Assembly (NCBI GenBank): GCA_004194705.1
Contig: SADC01000370.1
Location: forward strand, 1-64,000
Direction of reading: 5' to 3'
DNA length: 64,000 bases
DNA from: Ditylenchus dipsaci
Lineage: Eukaryota; Nematoda; Chromadorea; Rhabditida; Anguinidae
Below, piece after piece: positions 10,031-19,257 of the stretch (position 1 is the first letter of the stretch; the number at the start of each line of letters is the position of its first letter). The translations under genes and the position numbers were made by a program. Below the pieces are notes generated by a model. That model ran no database searches, had not been told where the DNA came from, and saw only the letters and a program-made list of their open reading frames with translations.

Positions 10031-10350
10031 AAGATGTTGAACATAGTTTTGAATACTGGGGCCTACCGCATAAATAAACTCTGGTATGCATGCTTTTTCA
10101 TGCATCCAGAGTCACTTTCGAGTGATTTGTGTCTAAGGTATGTGGGTGTGCGCATCTCAATCCCGAACAACCAAGCCCCCTGCGCCCCGAAGGGGGCGCA
10201 GGGGCTCGGAGGGGCTCGGAGTTGAGATGCGCACACCACATACCTTAGACACAAATCACTCGAAAGTGACTCTGGATGCATGAAAAAGCATGCATACCAG
10301 AGTTATTTATGCGGTAGGCCCCAGTATTCAAAACTATGTCAACATCTTTG
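10031..10350. repeat. Near-perfect palindrome (fold-back) with about 140-bp arms
   Basis: The left arm (about 10,031-10,170, from agatgttgaacatag to gtgtgcgcatctcaa) returns in reverse complement at about 10,215-10,350 with very few changes. The centre is a GC-rich hairpin (ccccctgcgccccgaagggggcgcaggggc). Single arms of the same sequence occur elsewhere in the window, so this is a head-to-head dimer of the dispersed family. Confidence 0.85.
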
Positions 10351-10588
10351 ATTTTACGACCGAAAAGGTTTCCCCCTCTTCAGGCCTGGGGCTACGAGCC
10401 AGAGGCTCAGCCGTCAAAAAATTTACACGACAACCATCAGGATCCACCTGGCTGATCGGTCCATCATTTCGAGTGGTTATACTTTTACGTGCACCACAAG
10501 TGGCTGGGTTTGAAAGCGCTTTTACTGATTAGAGAATTAATACTCTTTGGTACTTTTTAGGCCCTATAGAAGTGGCCCCTGTTTTGTC
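10351..10588. other. Repeat flank hosting the hAT insertion; ends with left target duplication
   Basis: Bases about 10,530-10,588 (agtggcccctgttttgtc) match, in reverse complement, an unoccupied copy at about 53,113-53,160. Bases 10,581-10,588 (gttttgtc) are the left copy of the 8-bp target duplication. The rest is non-coding. Confidence 0.75.
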
Positions 10589-13140
10589 TAGTGTTGAGGA
10601 ATTAGGGTTTTGCAGTGTTGCAGTGCAGTATTTTTCAATGACCCTAGGTGCAGTGCAGTATTGCAGTGTCAAAAAATCGTATATGCAGTGTCGCAGTGCA
10701 GTGTTTTAACGTGATGCAGTATACTGCAGTATTTGACAATGCGGATGTTTCAATGTGCAGTAACAGCTAATTTTAAATCAAAAATATAGTAAATTAAAGA
10801 TTTTATTGCTTCCCAACAACAAACAACAACAAAAATAACAACAAGCTATGAGATAAGGCTAGTACTGATAATGGAGCAGCGGCAGAACTTTGTTGAGAAA
10901 AACAAGCATCTCTGCATTCTTCGGTGCCAGTTTAAATCTTCTGTAGTGAAAGACGTCCCGAGCGACCGAGAAAAGCTGTTCACTGGCAACACTGGTAGAC
11001 GGAGAAGACAAAAAACGGCGAGCCACCGATGCCAAAGACGGAAAGATTTTGCAGTTGTTCTACGAAAAGAAAAGATACAAATAATTGTTAAATTAAATTA
11101 TGCCCAACCTTCCAATATTCCATACAATCGACATCAGGCTGTTGACATTCTTCCAGGACATAAGCGTTGATCTCTAATTGTAATTGAGTCGATGGTCTCT
11201 TGGTGACGCTTGCATCGTAGATACCCAGCGAATCGAAGAACGAGGGACGCGACATCTTTTCTGGTGGCTCCACGCTGTCTAAAATCCAGACATTTCCTAA
11301 TGAAAAAGTGCAATAAATGTACACCAGTGTCCACAATGAGATCCTCTGCTTCTTGCTCTATCCAACTCGTCACTTGCTGTCGAAAGCGAGTTCTGTCCTC
11401 ACTCAACCGATCCTTGAATCGCGCATCGAGAAATGTAGCTAAGCCATATATCCTAAAAGAAATTTGGTAGAATTGTCTATCTCCTAACTAAGAACCTGTT
11501 GTATTCCAGTCGAAGAAACTTCTCATCAATAGCCTTTTCCATTCGCTGCTGAGCTTCCAAAAACTTGTCGATTCCGCGGATTTTGTTTATTAAGGTCTTC
11601 CCAACAGCCCATTGATCAGAAAGAGCAGACGAACTGAGGCACACTTGTTTCGTTGCATATTCAAAGGGAGCAAGTAGCTTTACCAAATCTTCAAGGAGAA
11701 GCCATTCGTTTTCATCGAGACCCAACTCACGCTTGTAACGGAAGCAGAAGTTTTCCACTGCTCGGCGTTGTTCACATAATTGACGGCACATAAGAAGCGT
11801 GCTGTTCCACCTAGTGTCTACATCCTGAAATCTACATTGACATCATGAACAGAGTTGATTTCAAGTACCTGTATCAAGCGGTTTGTTGAAAGACTTTCTT
11901 TTGCTGCTCTACACGTAATTTTTCATAAGCTTCAGGCGAGTGGCTGAAATGCGTGACGATGGCTCTGGCTCTTTTGAGAAGTGTGGCAATTTGCTCGCTT
12001 CCAAAGATCCCATTCTTGACAATTCGATTGATTTTGTGCGCGGCGCAATCAGCATGTTTGTATCCACAGACTTCAAAAGCCTACAAATTAGTCTGAAGTC
12101 AAACTATAATCACAAAATTATCCACCTTTTTCATGTTGGCTGCAGAGTCCCGAACGAAGACATGACAACGCTTTTTTTTCGATAGACCAATCGTTAAGCA
12201 TCTGTGAAACGATTTCATTGATTCGCTCACCAGTGTGACTTCCTCCAAACTCTCGAACGCATAGGACGAACTGTTCTCTCTGCCAATATTCATTGATCCC
12301 ATGAGCTGTCAGGCTAAACACATCAAATAATACCGGAAATAACGTGCTCATAGTTTTACCTAATAAACCCAGATGACTGATTCGTCCAAATGTCCGATGT
12401 AAACGAAAGAGTTCCGCATTTGCTGAGCTTCTCTTTGACTGCATTTTTAGCACCATCATAAACTCTCGCATCACGCGATCACTATAATGTTGTCTATCTG
12501 AAAGAATTTCTGCCAGGTTTAAGGAAAAGCAATGGAATCAGAAAGTAAAACCTTTCAAACCACTAGGATCCGATGAGAGTAGAGAAGCAAATGTAGGATG
12601 TTCCACGACTGAAAAAAGCTGACAAGTACAAGCGATGAAGTGCATGACTTTTCTGTCTGTCGAAGAGAGCTCTCCTACAAGATTTGTCTATCAAACCAGT
12701 TATCAAAGCGTGAATCACTCTACTTTTTGGTGTGACTTTCACGAACTTATCCATCGAATTAACGTTCGATGCTTTCTTGGCGTCCAACTCAGCTAGCTTT
12801 TTCGCCCAATCTGGATGCGTTTTGGCGTGATGTAGGAGATTAGTAGGGCTTCTGTTGCTGATCTTGATGACGCTTCCGCATTCCTCGCACGAGTATTCCA
12901 CGTTAGACCCGACTACTTTGGTAAACAATCCGAGCTTCCAAATGGCACTCATCTGAGAATTTTTCAAGGTGTAATAAAAAAGCTCTGCAGTGTGAAACTG
13001 CAGTATTTTGGCGCGGCGCAGTGCAGTGTTGCAGTATTTTAAACTGATGCACTGCAGTATCGCAGTGCAGTAATTTTGCTCAATTTTGTGCAGTGCAGTG
13101 CAGTATTGCAGTGCAGTATACTGCACTGCACTCAACACTA
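10589..13140 (-). mobile_element. hAT DNA transposon, complete ends with 8-bp target duplications
   Basis: The element begins TAGTGTTGAG at 10,589 and ends with its reverse complement CTCAACACTA at 13,131-13,140. It is bracketed by identical 8-bp duplications gttttgtc at 10,581-10,588 and 13,141-13,148, the size made by hAT transposases. Both subterminal regions (10,610-10,760 and 12,990-13,130) are crowded with GCAGT/ACTGC words, as expected for clustered transposase-binding sites. The transposase runs on the minus strand. The target lies inside an older repeat whose empty version survives at about 53.1 kb. Intact ends and perfect duplications imply a fairly recent insertion. Confidence 0.93.
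10859..12952 (-). pseudogene. hAT transposase (BED zinc finger plus dimerisation domain), multi-exon, few frameshifts
   Basis: The protein starts at an ATG at 12,952 with a BED-type finger (YSCEECGSVIK ... TNLLHHAKTH). It then shows VVEHPTFASLL, the DDE-linked TSDIWT motif (minus strand near 12,390), HTGERI, RDSAANMKK, DCAAHKINRIV (12,060-12,020), DVDTRWNST (about 11,820) and RFKDRL. The C-terminal dimerisation block has PSLASVARRFL, SVASEQLFSVA and RRFKLAP, ending with TAG at 10,859-10,861. Short GT-AG introns of about 46-49 bases interrupt it (for example about 11,320, 11,070 and 12,330), and splicing at these keeps frame. Single-base breaks appear near 12,680 and 12,480. It is close to intact, and those two may be base-calling errors. 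Its job is to excise and reinsert the element. Confidence 0.85.
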
Positions 13141-13148
13141 GTTTTGTC

Positions 13149-13789
13149 CTTCCCCTCCCAATACAGCCCTTGAACCCTATTTTAATTGCTTTTCTGGACC
13201 TCTTATGGCGAAATTATTGCTTAAAAATATGTTTTGACCACTCCTAAAAATCTTGATTTTTGGGGGGGGGTATAAGCCAGTAGGTCCGAGGATTGGGGGG
13301 GTATGAGAAAGTAGCTGTTTTTAGGGGGGGGGGTATAAGCCAGTAGCGCCAAATTTGCACTATTTAGTTAGAAATTCACTGTATTGTCACTGTCACTGCA
13401 CTGCCACTCTGTATTATTCCGTTCCCATTTCAGTACAACTTCTTTTAAATTACTTTCTGGTGCTCTTATAGCAAAATTATCGTATAAAAATGGTTATTAG
13501 ACACTAACAAAAAAAGATTTTGGGGCGGAGTATATGACAATAGCGTCGAAGTCTTTTTCAAGTTTTTGGTCAGAAATTGAAAAATCTTTAATGGGCAAAT
13601 GCATAGCCTGAAAATTTATTTGCATTCGACTTGAATACTTATCTACGCGAGTTTATTTACAGTAAACTAAAATAGTTTATCACACCGAGTTTATCGTTTA
13701 CAGTCATCACGAATAGTTAACTACAACAAGTTTATTCACAGATTATTTACAGAATTCATTTATTGTCTAGGGTTGAGTGATGTTTAGTA
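13149..13789. repeat. Dispersed repeat continuing the hAT host copy, then AT-rich flank
   Basis: Bases 13,149-13,340 (ccttcccctcccaatacagccc, poly-G tract, ataagccagtag) and 13,420-13,550 are two copies of the family also present at 9.8 and 14.6 kb. Bases about 13,700-13,765 (agtcatcacgaatagttaa ... ttcacagattattt) recur at 14,530-14,580, so the TTAGGC array sits between direct copies of the same sequence. Confidence 0.7.
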
Positions 13790-14442
13790 ACCGCTTAGGC
13801 TTCGGCTAAGGCTTAGGCCTCGGCTTAGGCTTCGGCTTAGGCTTCGGCTTACGCTTAGGCTTCGGCTTAGGCTTCGGCTTAAGCTTAGGCTTAGGCTTCG
13901 GCTTAGGCTTAGGCTTCGGCTTAGGCTTAGGCTTAGGCTTAGGTTTCGGCTTAGGCCTCGGCTTAGGCTTAGGCTTAGGCTTCGGCTTAGGCTTCGGCTT
14001 AGGCCTCGGCTTAGGCTTCGGCTTAGGCTTCGGCTCAGGTTTAGGCTTCGGCTTAGGCTTCGGCTTAAGCTTAGGCTTCGGCTTAGGCTTAGGCTTCGGC
14101 TTAGGCTTAGGCTTAGGCTTAGGTTTCGGCTTAGGCCTCGGCTTAGGCTTAGGCTTAGGCTTCGGCTTAGGCTTCGGCTTAGGCCTCGGCTTAGGCTTCG
14201 GCTTAGGCTTCGGCTTACGCTTAGGCTTCGGCTTAGGCTTAGGCTTCGGCTTAGGCTTCGGCTTAGGCTTAGGCTTCGGCTTAGGCTTAGGCTTAGGCTT
14301 AGGTTTCGGCTTAGGCCTCGCTTAGGCTTAGGCTTAGGCTTCGGCTTAGGCTTCGGCTTAGGCTCGGCTTAGGCTTCGGCTTAGGCTTCGGCTCAGGTTT
14401 AGGCTTCGGCTTAGGCTTAGGCTTAGGTTTTATCTTCGGCTC
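13790..14442 (+). repeat. Interstitial telomeric array, TTAGGC with TTCGGC variants, 180-bp higher-order period
   Basis: About 650 bases consist of the hexamer TTAGGC mixed with variants TTCGGC, CTCGGC, TTACGC, TTAAGC and TCAGGT. The landmark aggtttcggc occurs at 13,941, 14,121 and 14,301, exactly 180 bases apart, so thirty-hexamer blocks have been duplicated as units. TTAGGC is the telomere repeat of nematodes. The variants and unique DNA on both sides mean this is internal, not a chromosome end in this assembly. Confidence 0.95.
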
Positions 14443-14926
14443 AGAATCGCCGAATTTGGATTTTTTTTTAATTTTTTCATTTTTGTTAGAACTGGCTAAA
14501 ACTGCCCCCGTATTATTTATTATTCATTTACAGTCATCACGAATAGTTAATTGCACCGAGTTTATTCACAGATTATTTGCCAAAACTGGCCCCGTATTAT
14601 TCCGTTCCCCTCCTAATATAGCCCCTTTCGAGTTGATTTTCTGGTCCTTTCAAAGCAAAATTTTTGTATAAAATGGTTTTTGGACACTCCTAAAAAGGTC
14701 GATTTTGCGGCGGGGCATATGACAGTAGGTACGATGTCGGTGGGGGGATGTGTTCGGTGGTATATTACAGTTAATTTTATGGAGAGGGAAGATAGTAATA
14801 TGACAGTAGTGTTGAAGTATTTTTTAGTTTTTGACAAGAAATTAAAAAAAATTGATAGGTGAACGCATCCGCTGAGATTATTTACAGTCAACCCAAATTG
14901 TTAAATAAACCAAGTTTATTTACAGT
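14443..14926. repeat. Flanking copy of the dispersed repeat family
   Basis: Bases 14,520-14,720 (agtcatcacgaatagttaa, cgttcccctcctaatatagccc, cggggcatatgacagtagg) repeat material seen at 13.4-13.75 kb. No gene is seen. Confidence 0.65.
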
Positions 14927-15190
14927 CTACCAAAAGTCTACTCACTAAAAGCAGTAGGACATTCAGGAGAGGGAGGAGACTCGGCTAAATTCATAGTGAA
15001 TCCTTAGCAGCCAAAAGAATTTTTGATAATTGTATGTAAATCGGAGCTTTACTGAAATAAAATGTTTTTGAAAACATCAACAAATATATATCGTATTTCC
15101 TCTAATAAGCGCCCCGGGCGCTTATTTTTCAAACCGCTAAAAATCGGAAAATTTGGAATTCGATTTTAAGATTTTTGGGTGCTCAACCAA
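14927..15190 (+). repeat. Duplicate of the 45-aa peptide gene 3' end and downstream DNA
   Basis: The sequence from aaaagcagtaggacattcagg (14,947) onward matches 7,857-8,095 closely: last coding part, stop, AATAAA and the left half of a MITE. In the same frame the 5' edge reads STKS and then the tail ending RRGRRLG and TAA, so the tail is still open. I find no signal-peptide exon upstream; it may be a fragment, or an exon reached by splicing at the cag near 14,926. Confidence 0.75.
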
Positions 15191-15345
15191 AATCTAAAAA
15201 GCGGAATCGGTAGAGCTCGTGGGAGTTAAGAAAACGTATCAAACAGCTTTGCAAAATATTCCTCCTATACTGAGATCCAGACCCTCAAAGTCAAGGGGGG
15301 GGGGGGGCGCTTATTAGAGCGGCGCGCTTAATAGGGGAAATACGG
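15091..15345. mobile_element. TA-flanked palindromic MITE (CGTATTTCC termini)
   Basis: The element starts tcgtatttcctctaataagc after TA and ends with a matching inverted terminus ggggaaatacgg before TA at 15,346-15,347. An inner inverted pair gcgccccgggcgcttatt / cttattagagcggcgcgc and a poly-G tract lie inside. It has no coding capacity and the form of a Tc1/mariner-type non-autonomous element. Confidence 0.75.
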
Positions 15346-16374
15346 TAGGTACCAAACATATTCTCGCTCGAAAAAAAAAATTTGCAGCAAAATTCCGCCT
15401 ATTGCGACAAATTTTTGCTTTTTACGGCTGAATTCAGATATACCCTTTGAAAACATAAATTTCGTGCTTACAAGGGAATTGCTTTAACTGTATAAATGAA
15501 CTTAAAAATTCTATTAAAGAAGCATGCTCCTCGCCGATGGGAATATTTCAAAAGGCGGGGCCAGCGAAATTCAAACAAGAAATAATTTAACACGATTTTG
15601 GAGAAGTCAAGGAAAAATTATACCACGAGTGGAAAGCGAACCGACGACCGACTTTCACAGTCCACCGCCGCTTCACCACTAGGCCACCCATACTATATAC
15701 AGTAGAAATGTTGGTCCCGCGTGATTTCAGATTTCGCAAAAATCCCAAGCCACCAAGCGGGGCTTGGTAGGTTAAAGATGCGCGCACTCACTTACCTTAG
15801 ACAAAATTCCGAGCAAAACTCTTGATCATAAAATGCATATCGAGTTTCTTTTTGCCACGGCTCACGCTGAACAAGATAATAGAAAAAGACAGAAAAGCCC
15901 TCAGAATAGTGTCCTCCTATTATTTTCTTTTCCTCCCAATATAGCCCTTATTCCTTTTCCAGATTCTGAATTAATAATGCTTTTGGACTACTGAAATACC
16001 TGTGGATTACTATTTTGTCCTTTGGACTACTAAAGTGCATTTGGACTACTAAACTTCTATTGGACTACTAAAATTCTATTAGACTACTAGAGTGCAATTA
16101 ACCCCATTTTTCTGGTTTTTTTAATGAAACTTGGTTTACTCTTGATTTAAAAATCATTTTTAATGTCTCTGCATCTTAGCCCCAAAAAATCTTATATTTT
16201 TTATGACTTATCATATCTTAGATCATGTTTAAGTACGTCCTAACACAAGCTGGTCTACCTTTGCCTTAGCCTAAAAAATTACAAAAAAATCAACCGGGAA
16301 GACTAAGGCAAAAAACTCCGATTTGTTAGATAGGAGCGACATTTGTTTACATGACATTTGCTTAGGCACACTAC
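15346..16374. other. Intergenic with a short degenerate tandem repeat
   Basis: Bases about 15,975-16,100 contain five imperfect units of a 20-25 bp repeat around ttggactacta. No gene is seen. The word gcatgct-ccgatgggaatattt near 15,522-15,553 recurs at about 54,683-54,710. Confidence 0.55.
15629..15688 (-). repeat. tRNA-derived SINE-like segment
   Basis: On the minus strand, ggtggcctagtggtgaagcg resembles a pol III A box and ggttcgctttcc a B box, about 35 bases apart, as in a tRNA. The cloverleaf is not completed, so this is better read as a tRNA-related SINE head than a tRNA gene. Confidence 0.5.
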
Positions 16375-16735
16375 TTTCTAGACTATCACCCGTCCCACGA
16401 CCCGGGCGGGTCGTCCCGGGCAGTGCGCATCGGGTCATGTGCAGTTTCAGAGATTTTTCGAATCCGTTATTATGCTTCTACACGATTTCTAAGGCCAATT
16501 TGATTGAAAAATTAGGACATTTGAAAATTCGAAACCATCTTGCAAAGTTTTAAGAGAAATTTGAAAAATCCGAGCGCCCCGTACGTCGCCCCAGCACCAA
16601 ATTCTGCCTTCGCCCCGGCCCGCGCCCAGGAATATTTTTTTCATGACCCGGCACCGCCCACGCCCCGGGGCGGGGCGGTGCGGGGCGTATTTGGGGGCCA
16701 GGGCGGGGCGGACCTATCACTGGTATTCTCGTAAG
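16375..16735. repeat. GC-rich inverted-repeat patches
   Basis: Two islands (16,385-16,435 and 16,575-16,725) are made of gcccc/ggggc words in an otherwise AT-rich region. Their halves pair with each other (ccgcccacgccccgg against ccggggcggggcggtg). Open frames here are by-products of the low stop density. Function unknown; probably a degenerate repeat. Confidence 0.6.
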
Positions 16736-17432
16736 CCAGACAAACAGCAAGGAGAATCGAGGGGTTTGTCCCGGCTTTTCATGTATTCGTGTCTCTGAGA
16801 AAAAACTTTCTGCTGTTTTTTATACAATTTTTTTAAAGTTTCCAAACCCATTTTCACACTTTTAAATCAATTAAATGCAAAAAATTAAAATTGAATTAAA
16901 ATGATGAAAAATTTTTTGCCTTCCCCAGGCTGATTTTTTTTCTAAATGTCAGAAATATATTAATTCGAGCTTTGGCTTTAAGCAAGGGTAGGCCAGGGTA
17001 TGTTAGGACGAGCTCACACATGTTCATACGAGCTTAAAAGAGTGGTTAAATAAATTATTTTTGAGATTTTTAGAGAAAATTGGCCCTATCCCTCAATGGG
17101 TACCGATTTTCGAGCTTGGTCATCCTCTTGTTTTTTCGCTTAATTATTTGACTGAATTTAGCGAAATTGATTTAAAATCGATGACTTTTTTGACTTCAAC
17201 AAGCTCGTAACAGATCTTTTTTCTTTTCTGAATAAGAATGTACTAACTTTCACGATTAAAACTTAAAATTAAGCAAAACAACTACAGAGGGACCAAGCTA
17301 GAAAAAAGGTACCTATTGAGAATAGAGACAAAAAACAAAATTGACGCGGGTCAATTTAAAAAAGCTGACCATGGCTTTTTAAACAAGATAAATTGAGTCT
17401 GAAGGATGAGTAAAAATTTATTTGAAGTACTA

Positions 17433-18221
17433 ACTGGTGGACAAAAAGTCCTTGGACAAATTTTGAGCTCACTTTTTGAAATAAAATTTAACGATGAGAA
17501 AATTCCTAAAATAGGTTTGTAGCCCTGAATCACCTCTTTCAAATGGCATATTGCTTTCAGCTTGACTATTTTGGATAAGTCACTATTTGGCTCCAAACAC
17601 TTGTCTGGTCATTTCGAGAAGGTTACCAACGTTTTCATCACTTTAACTGGTCAAATGTTTTATTGAATTTTAAGTGTCACTGCATAATTTTATCACCATG
17701 TTGTAGCGCAGCTCAAGAGCTACAAAACCCATATTACAGAGTGATTTTTGAATATCTGATGGTTGAGATATGTCCTTTTGGAATAAATCAATTTCTTGAA
17801 AAAATGACCAAAATGAAAGTTTTTGCCAATTTCTCGGATTTTGGTCATTTTTTCAAGAAATTGATTTTTTCCAAAGGCCGTATCTCAACACTCAGATCTT
17901 TAAAAAATTTTCTGTGATATGGGTTTTATAGCTCTTGAGCTGCGCTACAACATGGTGATAAAATTCTGCAGTGACACTTAAAATTCAATAAAACATTTGA
18001 CCAGTTAAAGTGATGAAAACGTTGGTAACCTTCTCGAAATGACCAGACAAGTGTTTGGAGCCAAATAGTGACTTATCCAAAATAGTCAAGCTGAAAGCAA
18101 TATGCCATTTGAAAGAGGAGATTCAGGGCTACAAAACCTATTTTTAGGAATTTTCTCATCGTTAAATTTTTATTTCAAAAAGTGAGCTCAAAATTTGTCC
18201 AAGGACTTTTTGTCCACCAGT
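17433..18221. mobile_element. 789-bp fold-back element with TA target duplications
   Basis: Arms of about 370 bases are near-perfect inverted copies. The left arm starts ACTGGTGGACAAAAAGTCC at 17,433 and the right arm ends GGACTTTTTGTCCACCAGT at 18,221. TA dinucleotides at 17,431-17,432 and 18,222-18,223 are the target duplication, which points to mobilisation by a Tc1/mariner-superfamily transposase. No transposase is encoded. A diverged relative (gtagctcttcaaccgagctaca, gatgaaaatgctcgcc) sits at 44,180-44,360. Confidence 0.88.
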
Positions 18222-18522
18222 TATTTAAAATTATCAAAACACCGCCAGTAATATTGTTTTTGAACAAAACTGAATTTACCCCGATTAACTGATTATAAGG
18301 TTAACCGCGCTTACAGTCAGTTTTTCTCGTGTTAATTTTTGGCTTTTTTTATTTTAAACTGTCCTTTTAAGCTGAAGAAAGTGGGAAAATAGCTCCAAGT
18401 GCTGTCAAAAAAATGTAAAGAATTCTGAACTTATTATTCATATTCACTTAAAATAAAAGCAATTTTTTTCACAGTTTTTCACAACATTTTATCCCATGCT
18501 ATTTGATTTGTATTAGTCCTTT

Positions 18523-19257
18523 TTCAGTTAAATAAAAGTTGTAATTTGTCTAATTGAAGCTTTCATATTTATATGCATATGACAAATTTGAAAGCCAAAT
18601 TTGAATTGGCGTCGGATACTTTCTTTCGTCTCTTACTCTTACTCTTCGGAGTCGTTCGCCATAACTCCAAAGAGTACAGGGAGAGACGAAAGAGAAGTGT
18701 CTCCCGCCAATTCAAATCTCGCACATGCCGCTGCGCGCGAAAACCATGGTCCTCAAGTACCGTATATTCTTTAATAAAAGACCACGGTCTTTTATTTTTC
18801 AACCCCCTCTGAGACATGGTCGTTTATTAGAGAGTAATCCTTAATTAGAGAGTGGTCTTTAATTTTTTAACAAACACCAACCAACCACCCCCCCCTGGGA
18901 CATGGTCTTTTTTTAGAGAGTGGTCGTTTATTAGAGAGTTATCTTTTATTAAAGGATATACGTTACTCTCTAATCTCCCACTCTCTATCAACTATCCGCC
19001 GCTGTTTTTTTTTTCAGTAGGCTTTCAGACTTAGAGACGTTTTTAATTAGCAATTTTAAGATTTGATTTTAATTTTAATTAATTTATTTAATATAATTCA
19101 ATTTAAAGATTTTAAAAATAACTACTCATGGATACTTAATAGAGCATTTAAGGTACGTACAGTTAACTACAAGGCTAAAATGACTTTTGGAGAATTTTTT
19201 CGAGAAATTTTTTGAAAAGATTTTGCTCAAATGAAATCTCAACCCTACATAAGGTTG
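18523..19257 (+). repeat. Left direct repeat flanking the CTGGA island
   Basis: The sequence from ttcagttaaataaaagttg to cctacataaggttg recurs at 22,584-23,238 in the same orientation and at high identity. It includes a palindromic core (cgtctcttactc ... gagacgaaagagaag). This copy is about 80 bases longer because the tgggacatggtc / ttagagagtgg unit (about 18,815-18,900) is present twice. A diverged inverted relative lies at about 55,910-56,085. It ends in neither TG nor CA and I see no target duplication, so it is not a standard LTR. Confidence 0.85.

Noticed and set aside
13790..14442. A true chromosome end
   Set aside because: The hexamers are degenerate, the array is only 650 bases and ordinary DNA continues on both sides.
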